Shown in pieces: positions 21,195 through 30,729 of a stretch of DNA of 64,000 nt. Origin of the DNA: Agapetus fuscipes (taxonomy: Eukaryota; Arthropoda; Insecta; Trichoptera; Glossosomatidae); contig OX637338.1 in the NCBI GenBank assembly GCA_951799405.1, forward strand, positions 7,068,001-7,132,000, read 5' to 3'. The notes under the pieces are model-generated. The model worked only from the letters and a program-made list of their open reading frames with translations, did no database searches and was not told the DNA's origin. Position 1 is the first letter of the stretch. The number at the start of each line of letters is the position of its first letter. A program made the translations under genes and the position numbers.

Positions 21195-22334
21195 TAGGGA
21201 CTGGAAAAAAGTGGTGTTATTTTTTGCGAAATTCGCGTTATTTTTTTGGGAAATTCGCGTTATTTTTTATGATAAAAGGGGAGATTCGGTGTAATTTTTA
21301 GGGTTGATTTGATCGAAATAAAGGTTTATGTAATTGCAAAACTCTAGATTTTACTAAATTTACAATTTATCATATAAACAACAATATGTACCTTCAAAAA
21401 CAATGAATAAACAACATCTGAATCAATACGAGTTACAACTTACAAAAAACCGTTGATTGAAAAAGTATTAATATTTGAATGACACTCCGAATACCCTGCA
21501 ATATCCTTTTAAAATATTAAATTACGTCTCTCTTATCTAATCTAAATCTAAATCTAAGCTGTAAAGATATGTATCATTTGAGATTCATATTAAATGCATT
21601 CCCATTTCCCATAAGCAGACATGCATAATTTCGCGCTTACAAACATGCCGCATCTCTAGATGAGGGTTATCTAATTTTTTCGAGGGATGTTGGATTTTAT
21701 GAAAGCCTCAAGTTGTGCTCTTGGCTAATCCAGCAGCAGCTTCACTCCTTGATGTATTTTCCTTCATTGATGTCACGATTCAAGTCTGTTTGGATGTCAG
21801 GGACAGTTCTGCTTATCATTTATTTTTTTAATAAAATACATTTGTGAATAGGAATGCAATTCACCAACCTACTCTGCCTGGCCGGCCAGAAATAGGTATT
21901 AATATCATTAATGACAAATTCATTACGAGTATTGTTCATTTTAATTAATTATTAATTTATAATTACCCAATTACATTTGTTGAACCAGGGTCAAATTTAT
22001 GGTCAAATGACCCAGGCGGGGATCGAACCCGCGTCTAGCGTTCTAGCGTGTTTCAACGTTGAAAGATCAGCCCACTTGGCCCCCTCGGCTATAACACCGA
22101 CCATTTTTTCTGTGCTTTGCACCTTGCAAAGGGTTTTCACAGGAATCTTTTCTTTCCCACAAAATAGTTGCGTTGCAGAAGCGACACATAACAACTTTTT
22201 CGCACAATTTCTACCAAAAGTACGAAAATTCGCGTTATTTGCGTAAAACCTCAAATTTCGCGTTATTCGCGTAAAAACATCAAAATTCGCGAATAAATTC
22301 GTTTTATCGCGATCGCGAAATTTTCCAGTCCCTA
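21195..22334. mobile_element. hAT-2 non-autonomous element with 8-bp duplication
   Basis: TIR TAGGGACTGGAAAA at 21195 and its complement ending at 22334 are flanked by the same 8-mer ATTATAGG (21187-21194 and 22335-22342), as expected for hAT transposition. Subterminal zones carry repeated 'aaattcgcgttatt' motifs at both ends (21225-21265, 22225-22290). No transposase frame. A family A fragment (21538-21660) and a SINE D copy are nested inside. Confidence 0.85.
21845..22110 (-). repeat. SINE D nested in hAT-2
   Basis: Minus-strand tRNA-like head (accgagggggcca ... gggttcgatccccgcc type) and the shared SINE D block 'ggaatgcaattcaccaacct...gcctggcc' with 'gttgaaccagggtc'. Diverged. Confidence 0.65.
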
Positions 22335-22389
22335 ATTATAGGGTTGGCGGGTTTAGGGAACTTGCATGCAAATAGTCAGTACTCCAAGT

Positions 22390-22512
22390 ATAAAGCTTTA
22401 CGTTTAATCCAACCACAAGGTTTACCTAAAAATGCATGGAAAATGAAACAGCGCCTCCAGTTCACGTTTTAGTTTCCGTACATTTTTTTAGCAAACGCTT
22501 GTAGAGCCCTGT
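22390..22512. repeat. Foldback family E
   Basis: About 120-bp palindrome: 'aaatgcatggaaaatgaaac' on the left faces 'gtttccgtacattttt' on the right, around 'agcgcctccagt', with outer 'acgtttaatccaaccac'. Other copies: 35518, 36826, 38105, 44690, 52925. Confidence 0.6.
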
Positions 22513-22564
22513 GGACCCTGTGACATTATTTAGGCCAGTCATTCAGTAGCTTGGTGGGTGACAG

Positions 22565-22805
22565 GTTAGAACGACACATGACATAACGACACAGGACAGA
22601 ACAACACATGACAAAACATCACAATTACAGTACATCACATGACAAAACAACACAGAAAATACATCACTATCACAAAACAACTCAAGGACAAAACATCACG
22701 ATCACATCTTGTCTTGTGATGTTTTTTCATATGATGTTCTGCAGTGTGTTGTTCTGTCATGTGTCATTAGATCTTGTGTCGTTTTGTCACTGTGTCGTTC
22801 TACCA
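22565..22805. repeat. Foldback family F (tandem units in inverted arms)
   Basis: The left arm is built of degenerate units such as 'gacaaaacaacacatgac'. The right arm is the complementary series 'gtcatgtgttgttctgtc'. The two arms could form a 100-bp-scale hairpin. A second copy is at 53295-53765. Confidence 0.65.
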
Positions 22806-23082
22806 TGGAACCGTTTGGGGCCTTCAACACCCCGCCACTCCTAGTGTAACGGATTGGCGCCCAAGCGTGTCGCGCCTTGCCGCGCGCCTGCGCAGGTTGG
22901 CGCGTGTCACATATGCCGGTATTTTCTTCTGATAATTACACTTGAGTTTCTATCAGCAGGTGCATTGTTCTGTTCGGTTTGTTTATCCGGTTTGAAAGGA
23001 GTAACGGAAGCGTGGAATTCATTTATTTATTCATATCTAATGATATTTTGTGTTTTACATGAATATGAATAATTTATTTTAC

Positions 23083-23590
23083 GGACCGGTCCGTAGTTCA
23101 AGTGGTAACACTCTGAATGGGGAGGTTGGGGGTAGATTCCCGGCGGAGCACAAATATATACTTACCATTTATATTTTCAAATTTGCTCTTCGCTGAGTTG
23201 AAAAATTCATAAAACCTTTACCAATGACCTGTCACCAAAGGTCCATCCAGCCTTACAGCAACTGGGTATTGCTTGAGAATTGGCGCTTTGTAGCGACGAC
23301 GATCAAGCTCGTTAAAAGGTCGATAGCTCAATTTGTAGAATACTTGCATTCCATGCCGAGAGCAAGGATTCGATCTCAAAGGTTTACTCAGCCTTCTCAA
23401 GAAATGAGAACCAGCACCCCCGGGAGCTGGGAAACCCCCACTTCAACTGAAAATGGTTGGTGTGAGGCTGGTCCCCTTACCTGTAAAAATAAATAGGTCC
23501 CGAAGCGTCACATGCGACCCCTTCGGGGATAACGCAGGCAAGAAGTTACACTATATGTGTAGCTTAGTTGCGTTTGCGTTTTCAACTTAA
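23083..23590 (+). repeat. Two-headed (B+C) SINE, copy 1
   Basis: A SINE B unit (tRNA-like head ggtccgtagttcaagtggta, body to 'gacgacgatcaagctcg') is fused to a SINE C unit (head ggtcgatagctcaattt, body, tail gtagcttagttgcgt). The fusion point is the same as in the copy at 24697-25195. Confidence 0.8.
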
Positions 23591-23699
23591 TCATCACGTA
23601 AAGAAACGAAAAGGAATGGGGAGGAAAAGCTTCCAACAATTAAACCTCATGAGACCCCACTGTCATCAGAGATCTTTTTACAGCTTCTTTAAATTTCAG

Positions 23700-24190
23700 T
23701 ATCTATAATCATCTATCTATAATCTAAGGTGCAAGGATATATTCATTCAAAGCTCTCAGATGTATGCCCACAAACAAACACGTGTAGTTCGCGCTTACAA
23801 ATGCTGATTGTGTACTTACAAATAAAATCCAAACCTCAAATGAACATAAGCCCTGCAACTCTTGCCGACATTCCCTGAAACAGGGGTGACATTGGAAAAG
23901 TGAACCATTTTTTACAGTAGGTATGGGTGGTCAGCCTCATACCAACCTATAAGTCAAGGAATACGAGTAATAAATAACATTTAAGTATAAAATAAAAACA
24001 ACAATATCTTAAAAATAAATCTATACCAAAAAAGTCAAAAATTTATTATGCAAAAAATGTAGCAAACTAATAAACCAACATTACAAATCAGCATTGCAGA
24101 TTAGCCGCCACTTCTTCCTGTCCTTGCATACTTCTTTCATTTCATCCAGAGTCATAACCTTTTTCATACAAGTTCTCCTTTTATTATGTA
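23700..24190 (-). pseudogene. LINE-1 3' end with family A tail
   Basis: Minus-strand remnant of the LINE-1 C-terminus (RRTCMKKVMTLDEMKEVCKDR region, 24190-24095), its 3' UTR, then a full family A segment (23965-23700). Same order as in the other LINE-1 copies. Confidence 0.75.
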
Positions 24191-24696
24191 TGGTGGTGTT
24201 AAATAGGCCAATGTTGATAAAAAAAATATTGCAGTTATTGCAGGCATGCTTACGTCCTTTTAATTAAATGTAAAATCAGAAGGTATAATTATCCACGATT
24301 ATAGACTTTAGATAGGAATAGGCGTCGTTAAATTCTTCCACCGTGTAAAGGAACAAAAAAGATCCACTCTTAAACATCTTATAAATCCAGTAGCCAAATT
24401 TTTAAAAGCCATAAATTAGATGGTATCTCGTGTGTCGTGATGTTTAATAGAATGCTGCGATAATACCAGCATCCAAGACGTAATACTCGGTGGGGCCATA
24501 AAACCAATTTACTAGTTTCTCATTAAGCCACTTGCATTCCTGAATCACATTAGCCATTTAATCAAACAAACAAAAAAGTGAGATGCTTTATAGTGGGCAT
24601 CGGTGTAATTAAGAATTAATTAACCATGTTAAAAAAAAAAACGTTTCTTGTGTTTAAAAGAACCGCGACATACCAATGTTAAATAAGTACGAGTGC
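24191..24696. other. No gene seen
   Basis: AT-rich sequence with no recognised repeat or frame. Confidence 0.3.
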
Positions 24697-25195
24697 GACC
24701 GGTCCTTAGTTCAGTGGTAACACTGTGGACTCTGAATGGAAGGTTGTGGGTTCGAATCCCGGCGGAGCACAAAAACTATACCATGTATATATTTTCAAAT
24801 TTGCTCTTCGCTGGGTTGAAAAAATCATAAACCTTTACCAATGACCGGTCACCAAAGGTTCATCCAGCCTTACAGCAACTGGGTCCTTTGAGAATTGGCG
24901 CTTTGTAGCGACGACGACCAAGCTCGTAAAAAAGTCGATAGCTCAATGGGTAGAATGCTTGCATTTCATGCCGAGAGCAAGGGTTCGATCTCAAGGCTTA
25001 CTCAGCCTTCACAATAAATGAGAAACAGCCCCCCCCCCCGGGAACTGGGAAACCCCCACTTCAACTGAAAGTGGTTGGTGTGAGGCCGGCCCCCTTACCC
25101 GTAAAAATAAATAGGCCCCGAATCGCCACATGCGACTCTTCGGGGATAACGCAGGCAAGAAGTTACACTATATGTGTAGCTTAGTTGAGTTTTTT
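24697..25195 (+). repeat. Two-headed (B+C) SINE, copy 2
   Basis: Same composite and same junction (caagctcgtaaaaaagtcga) as at 23083-23590, at an unrelated flank. It includes a C9-10 tract at 25030. Confidence 0.8.
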
Positions 25196-25499
25196 TTTTG
25201 CACATAAAAAAAACATCTATTTTTTGTAGAAGATTGACTTCGTTATCTTAACCAGTTCCTTCTTAAAAAATATATAAGGTACCTGCATATATTTTGTCGG
25301 AGATGTAGACTTTATTTAATCTATAAAATTTGTGCATAACTGTGTTTTGTCGTGTGCTGTTTATGGTATTGTCTGTTTGAGGTAGGTATGCTCTGTTTTT
25401 AGAACCCGAAAAAGTTGCTTCTTTCTGATTTCTCGGCAATTCTTTAATCTTCGTTGTCATGACAAAGTTCACTTTTGTGTAATGATTTAAAACAAATAG

Positions 25500-25715
25500 A
25501 TTTGTGGAAAGGAATGCAATCCTCAACCTATTTTGCCTGGCCAGTTGTCTTGATGCGAAAGCAGAAGCTTGTGTGCATGCAACGGCATCTGTTGAACTAG
25601 GATCGAAGTTATGGTCAAGTGGGCTAGACGCAAGATTCGAACCAACGTTATCCGGTTCCAAATACGCTAGTCGAACATGCGCCTCTACCCCTCGGCCATA
25701 ACACCGACATGTTAC
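25500..25715 (-). repeat. SINE D
   Basis: The minus strand starts with a tRNA-like head (gtcggtgttatggccgaggg) and runs through 'gttgaactaggatcgaag', 'gcagaagcttgtgtgcatgc' and 'caggcaaaatagg' to 'ggattgcattcctttcc'. Confidence 0.75.
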
Positions 25716-25849
25716 TAGTACTGATAGTACCTACTCGTTTTTTAGATGAGTTTACAGCTTCTGACTAAAGGTTACCTCCATCATATAAAAATAATTGTCC
25801 CATGATAGAACACAACGTGCCAGAACATCACATCACATTATTTTGAACC

Positions 25850-25954
25850 TTTCCTTTCACATCATCTTTCAAATTACCCAACACCTTCAGGAGCTGGGAG
25901 TCCCCCTCATCAACTGAAGTGGTTGGCGTAAGGCCGGCCCCCTAACCTAAAATT
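25850..25954 (+). repeat. SINE C fragment
   Basis: Short piece of the SINE C body ('ggagctgggagtcccc', 'caactgaagtggttggcgta', 'aggccggccccc'), directly abutting a family A tail. Confidence 0.6.
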
Positions 25955-26550
25955 TATCTAATCTAAGTTGCATAGATATGCAACATTGGGAATTCACAGC
26001 ATATGCATTTTCACAAGTAAACATGTATAAGTTCGCGCTTGTACATGCCGCATGTGAACCTACAACATAAAAAAAAAACAAATCTCAAATGGACATCAGG
26101 TCCGGTCGATAGCTCAGGTGGTAGAGTGCTTGCATTCCATGCCGAAAGCTCGGGTTCGAATCCCACCGAGGGTGTCAGAAATGATTTCCCGTTTCGGTGT
26201 TTATTTCAAACCCCAAAATAAAATACCGGCAAGGTTTACTCAGCCTTCACAAGAAATGAGTACCAGCACTCTCGGAAGCTGGGAAACCTCCACTTCAACT
26301 GAAGTGGTTGGCGTAAGGCCGGCCCTCTTACCTGTAAAAATAAATAGGTTCAACTCGCCACATGCGACCCCTTCGGGGATAACGCGGCAAGAAGTTACAC
26401 TAAAATGTGTAGCTTAGTTGCGTTGCGTTGCGTTACATACACCCTGCAACTCTTGCCGACCTTCCCTGAAACAGGGATGACAGTGATAAAGTGAACCATT
26501 TTATACAGCATAGGTGGTCAGCCACATACCAACCTATAAGTCAAGGAACA
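25955..26550 (-). repeat. Family A copy split by a SINE C
   Basis: The two family A halves (25955-26098 and 26435-26550) are colinear: 'caaatctcaaatggacat' resumes as 'acatacaccctgcaactc', leaving an ACAT duplication on both sides of the inserted SINE. Confidence 0.8.
26102..26434 (+). repeat. SINE C, full length
   Basis: Best copy with tRNA-like head: GGTCGATAGCTCAGGTGGTA (A box) and GGGTTCGAATCCC (B box), body with 'accggcaaggtttactcagc', 'caactgaagtggttggcgta' and 'ccccttcggggataacg', tail 'gcttagttgcgttgcg'. About 330 bp. Confidence 0.85.
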
Positions 26551-26639
26551 TACACAACAAGTGATATTTTTTAAATCACAAATAACAAAATATATAAACA
26601 TCAAAACAAATACAGAATACAAAATTCTAATTTAAAAAC

Positions 26640-26735
26640 CCTAGTCCTGCAAAAATACATAGGTTCCACTCGCCACATGTGAAATCCTTCGGGGATAACG
26701 TGGAAAGAAGTTACACTATATGTGTAGTTTAGTTT
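26640..26735 (+). repeat. SINE C 3' fragment
   Basis: Only the tail end is present, from 'aaatacataggttccactcg' to 'atgtgtagtttagttt'. Confidence 0.65.
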
Positions 26736-26739
26736 AAAG

Positions 26740-28150
26740 CTCGAGACTATGTTCTGTATCATACTCATGTATAAAATAGACTTTACCTGAATACCTCAAT
26801 GCCTGAATGTCAAAAAAATAAGTTCAAACTCATGTAAAAAATAAAATTTACCTGAATGTCAAAAAGTTAAGTCGATGCAGGGACCTAATATGAATTACAA
26901 ATTACACAGTGGGTAATCACACGTTGTGAGGTGTGCAGTGGTGGTGAACCTCCGGCCGGCAGCTGACCGAACTCGGCCCAACGACCTGTGACCAACCGAC
27001 AACGGCGACAACAAACAGCGCTGATGTGCTTATCACTGAACCTGCCTCCCCAACAGATGCTCCCTATCTCCTCATACAATCAAGCAATGCCCAAAACCAA
27101 GAGTTGCATAAGCAATGAAGTTCTAGAGTTGTGGTATGAGGATTTCCATTGAGGTTATCGGGTCAACTCAAAACAACACAAAAGATGTTGATGGTTGAAC
27201 ATATGGTAGAATTTTATTTTTCTCGTGGAAGAAAGTTGATGGATTTGAGTTTGAATCTGGAAAGTATTTTTTTTTAAGAAAATTGATAAAAAAAAAAATT
27301 CCGCTACACGGATCATACTAAACGTGGTGAAATTTGGAGCTAGGTACAGTCGACATCGTGTAAAATGCCACTTTTGATAGTTCAACGAGCAGTTAGCTGT
27401 GTCGTTGAAGCTTAGGGAATATATTGTTATGGAAAAAACAAATAATAACTATTGATTTTATCAGCACAACAGCGCCCTCCTTCAAACCACATTCGGTTTA
27501 CAGTTAGTTAGCTTTCGTACTATTTCGCTCAACGGCTCTGGTTCTAATCCCCTTCAAAGCATCACCATCTATTTTATTTTTATTTTTGCAGGTGAATAAG
27601 GGCTACTCTGGTATACACCAGACCATGCGAGAATCTTCCTGATTAGAAGCTTCGAGCGAACACTAGTCCTACGTCTAGAGATACACTCACATAAATAAGT
27701 AAAACACACACAGATACGCAATCATAAGTAAACATACAGAGAAATAAAATCGTACATTCGTTACAATGCTTTTAGATCTCAAAATCGTTATCAGGTTAGG
27801 TTAGGTTGAAAAATGAAAAGTTGTATTTGTGTAAGCATCTGAAAATGTTGCATTAGTAACTCCATATTCTTAGCTTTATGGATGCTGTAATGGCTGAAGA
27901 TGACCATTACGGGATCAGAGCGTGTGGTTGTGTGGTCTAAAATTATAGCCAACATTTACATATGTTTATTGTGAAGTTTGACGTATAAACATGTCACAAC
28001 AACAGCGTGACGTGTTTGGTACTAGGTTATGTGCCGCATCGCGAAGGAGGTAACGCACAATATTGTCGTCGTTTTGATGTAGTGCAGTTTTAATTCACAG
28101 TTTTCACAATATGGCGTGGCACTCGCGGCCAACGCAGAAGCGTCGCGAAA
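26740..28150. other. No gene recognised; left flank of the gypsy element
   Basis: A GC-richer patch at 26925-27070 has an open minus-strand frame of 64 residues that matches nothing I know. The rest is AT-rich. The insertion target of the retrotransposon is GTAA at 28151-28154. Confidence 0.3.
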
Positions 28151-28154
28151 GTAA

Positions 28155-28626
28155 TGTTATGTAAATATAAATATTGAAATAAGTATGGGTAGTTATAAGT
28201 ATAAGAGTCCTCATAGGTACAGGTAGGTAAGATCGATAATTATGTATAAGTGTAGAATTCTCTAGGCTAAGTAGGTATTTGTTATAATTATAGGAATACT
28301 GTATTGCATTGGTAGGTAGGATTTTGGTTGTGTCTAGGTAGTACGTGAAACATCGAGAAGTAATAATTACTCTGGAACCTTCTAGCAACTATAGGTCTAG
28401 ATTATACTGCTCTAAAGAGTATAAAGGGTGCAAATGGCCTGCAGAGCGGCCAGTATCATAGAGACTTACAAACACATCGAAGTCATCTGATCAGTGAACC
28501 AAAACCAAGTGGAATAATCGAGAAAGTAGTGTGAAAATAAATTTTGTAACTGTGTAAAATAAATAACTATTGAAGAAGACCTGTGTATTTTTAATTTGAA
28601 GACAATTGAACCCTAATTTCGTAACA
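28155..28626 (+). repeat. 5' LTR
   Basis: Begins TGTTATGTAAATA and ends TTTCGTAACA (TG...CA). Contains a TATAAA at 28420-28425 likely to set the transcription start, and AATAAA at 28536-28541 and 28558-28563. Confidence 0.95.
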
Positions 28627-28628
28627 AT

Positions 28629-28646
28629 TGGCGTCAGGTGCGGAAT
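28629..28646 (+). other. Primer-binding site
   Basis: TGGCGTCAGGTGCGGAAT starts two bases after the LTR. TGG is what a tRNA CCA end would pair with. I cannot name the tRNA. Confidence 0.65.
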
Positions 28647-29307
28647 TGTCAAGAAAAATTAAGATCTTCTGTCTAAAAATAAATAAAATAAATTAAATAG
28701 TGTTAAAATGAACTTTATTCAAATTGAACTTTGTGTGAACTGACTTTTGTGAAAACAAGTGTTTAAATAAATTTTTGTTAAAAGAAAAGACGCAAAAGCA
28801 AGTTGTTTATAAATTCTGGAACATCATATGGAACATAATTCTGGACATAATTCTGGACATAACATAATGACTATTTTACCGCATTGAGAAAGTCATCAAA
28901 TTGGACCATAGTTTTTTTTATTATTGTGTGTGATTAAAAAAAATAAAATAAATAAATAAAAATCTTGAAAAATATTACAAAAGAACGTTCCAGATTCATC
29001 GAGAAAAAGTTTTTGAATAACTATCCTTTGTTTACAAGTGTGTGAATGTACATTAAATACCTACCTGTGTGTTTGAAAGACTTGAGACGAAATAAATAAT
29101 TATGTACTATCAGACATTATTATGTTAAAAATATTGGTGAATTAAAAATAAATATTAAAAGACAGTACCTACCTACCAATCAGTGTAATCAGACAAATTA
29201 TTATTTTTGCTAAAGTACGTATTCAAAACAGCTATATATATAAAACTCAAAACTTGTATTAAATAAATTTGAAAATATTTTTGTTTTGACGTAAATTTTG
29301 AAAAAAA

Positions 29308-30729
29308 ATGGCAACTAAAGTGAACGTCAAGGACCTCAAAGTCACTGAGCTTAAAAATGAGCTTCTGGAGAGGGACCTGGAGACCTCAGGAGGAAAGGCA
29401 GCCTTACAAGCACGCCTCATAGGGGCCTTGGAACAGTCAGGCGAAGACCCGGCATATTTTGTCATGGCGTCTGGAGGGGACCGCGCCTTGGACGAGCTAA
29501 ATATCAGCATCAACAGTAACCTGACAGGACTGAAGACTGAGATGGCTGACAACGCCAAGACCCTGGAGGAGAAGATGGCTGACAACGCCAAGACCCTGGA
29601 GGAGAAGATGGCTGACAACGCCAAGACCCTGGAGGAGAAGATGGCTGACAACGCCAAGACCGTGAAGGAGGACCTGACCGGGCTGGAGGAGAAGATGGCT
29701 GACAACGCCAAGAGCCTGAAGGAGGACCTGACCGGGATGGAGGAGAAGATGACCAGCAACCTGACCGGGCTGGAGGAGAAGATGACTGGGCTGGAGGAGA
29801 AGATGACCAGCAACCTAGCCGGGCTGGAGAAGAAAGTGGCAGAAAGCTCGCGAGCAATGTCGGAGATTGAGGCCCGTGTGGCAAGCCTGGAGGATCGTCT
29901 GCGTGCCGAGCTGGCTGACAAGTGCCAGATGGAGTCCACCAGAATATCCCCCAAAGACGGCCTTCACGACGAGACCGACCAGGGATGCTCAACTCCAACC
30001 AGGGTCACTAGAGGGGATGACGACCCTTCGCTGTCGAAGCACAACCTTCCGACCTTCGACGGGAAGACGTCGTGGGAGGAGTATTTGACCCTCTTTGAGA
30101 CGGCTGCCATGATGGGAGCCTGGAGCCAGCAGAAGAAGGCTTCGGTTCTCAGCCTGTCGCTCCGAGGAGACGCTCTCAGGGTTCTGCAGGCCATACCCCT
30201 GGACAACCGTGGTGACTTTGGGCAGCTGAAGCAGCGCTTGGATATGCGCTATGGCCACAAGTGCCTGGAGCAGCTGTACAAGTCGCAGCTGAACACAAGG
30301 GTGCAGAAGCCCAACGAGAGCCTCCAGGAGTTTGAAATGGACATCGCCCGCCTGGTACGAGACGCTTACCCGACAGCCTCCGACGACATCTGTGAGAGCT
30401 TGGCAGTGGACAAGTTCCTAAATGGATTGCGGGAATGGGAGACGCAACAAGCCGTAAAACTGGCCCATCCCAAGGCTTTGAACGAGGCGCTCAGCCAAGC
30501 TCTCGAGTTTGAGGCTGTCAAACAGTCCATCAGGGGCCACGCCAGGGTTCGTGCAGTCGAGGCAGAGGAGGTCAAGCTACCTACAACCGAGGAGCTAATT
30601 GAAAAAGTGCTGGAACGTCTGAGACCTCGAAGACGAGACCCACGCTGCTGGAACTGCGGACAGCTGGGCCACCTTAGCACCAAGTGTCCCAAGCCTCAGA
30701 AACCCAGAAAACAGGCTGCGGAAAACTAG
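29308..30729 (+). CDS. gag: Gag of the gypsy element (SAP domain, coiled coil, zinc knuckle)
   Basis: 473 residues. Residues about 6-46 (LKVTELKNELLERDLETSGG ... ALQARLIGAL) fit the SAP helix-turn-helix, a DNA-binding module of nuclear proteins. Residues about 79-190 are a long coiled coil made of 11-residue MADNAKTLEEK units. The first three are near-perfect 33-bp repeats (29542-29640) and later ones degenerate. Residues about 245-420 are a retrotransposon capsid domain (LPTFDGKTSWEEYLTLFE, LQEFEMDIARLVRDAYP). A CCHC knuckle C447-X2-C450-X4-H455-X4-C460 packages RNA. The ATG is the first in the frame and fits an upstream leader of 680 bp. Gag ends TAG inside the pol frame. Confidence 0.93.
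   Translation: MATKVNVKDLKVTELKNELLERDLETSGGKAALQARLIGALEQSGEDPAYFVMASGGDRALDELNISINSNLTGLKTEMADNAKTLEEKMADNAKTLEEKMADNAKTLEEKMADNAKTVKEDLTGLEEKMADNAKSLKEDLTGMEEKMTSNLTGLEEKMTGLEEKMTSNLAGLEKKVAESSRAMSEIEARVASLEDRLRAELADKCQMESTRISPKDGLHDETDQGCSTPTRVTRGDDDPSLSKHNLPTFDGKTSWEEYLTLFETAAMMGAWSQQKKASVLSLSLRGDALRVLQAIPLDNRGDFGQLKQRLDMRYGHKCLEQLYKSQLNTRVQKPNESLQEFEMDIARLVRDAYPTASDDICESLAVDKFLNGLREWETQQAVKLAHPKALNEALSQALEFEAVKQSIRGHARVRAVEAEEVKLPTTEELIEKVLERLRPRRRDPRCWNCGQLGHLSTKCPKPQKPRKQAAEN
29542..29850 (+). repeat. 33-bp tandem repeats in gag
   Basis: Units begin ATGGCTGACAACGCCAAGAC. Three are adjacent and nearly identical, followed by degenerate copies interleaved with GAGGAGAAGATG motifs. All keep frame and encode the coiled coil. 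Confidence 0.85.

Noticed and set aside
26102..26180. tRNA gene
   Set aside because: A- and B-box blocks are present but the acceptor stem does not close and the sequence continues into a SINE body; the same holds for the other tRNA-like heads.
28104..28388. Minus-strand 94-residue frame repeated at 34932-35180
   Set aside because: Duplicated because it lies in the two LTRs; no protein features.
29259..29998. Two overlapping minus-strand frames of 231 and 162 residues
   Set aside because: Antisense shadows of the repetitive gag coding sequence.
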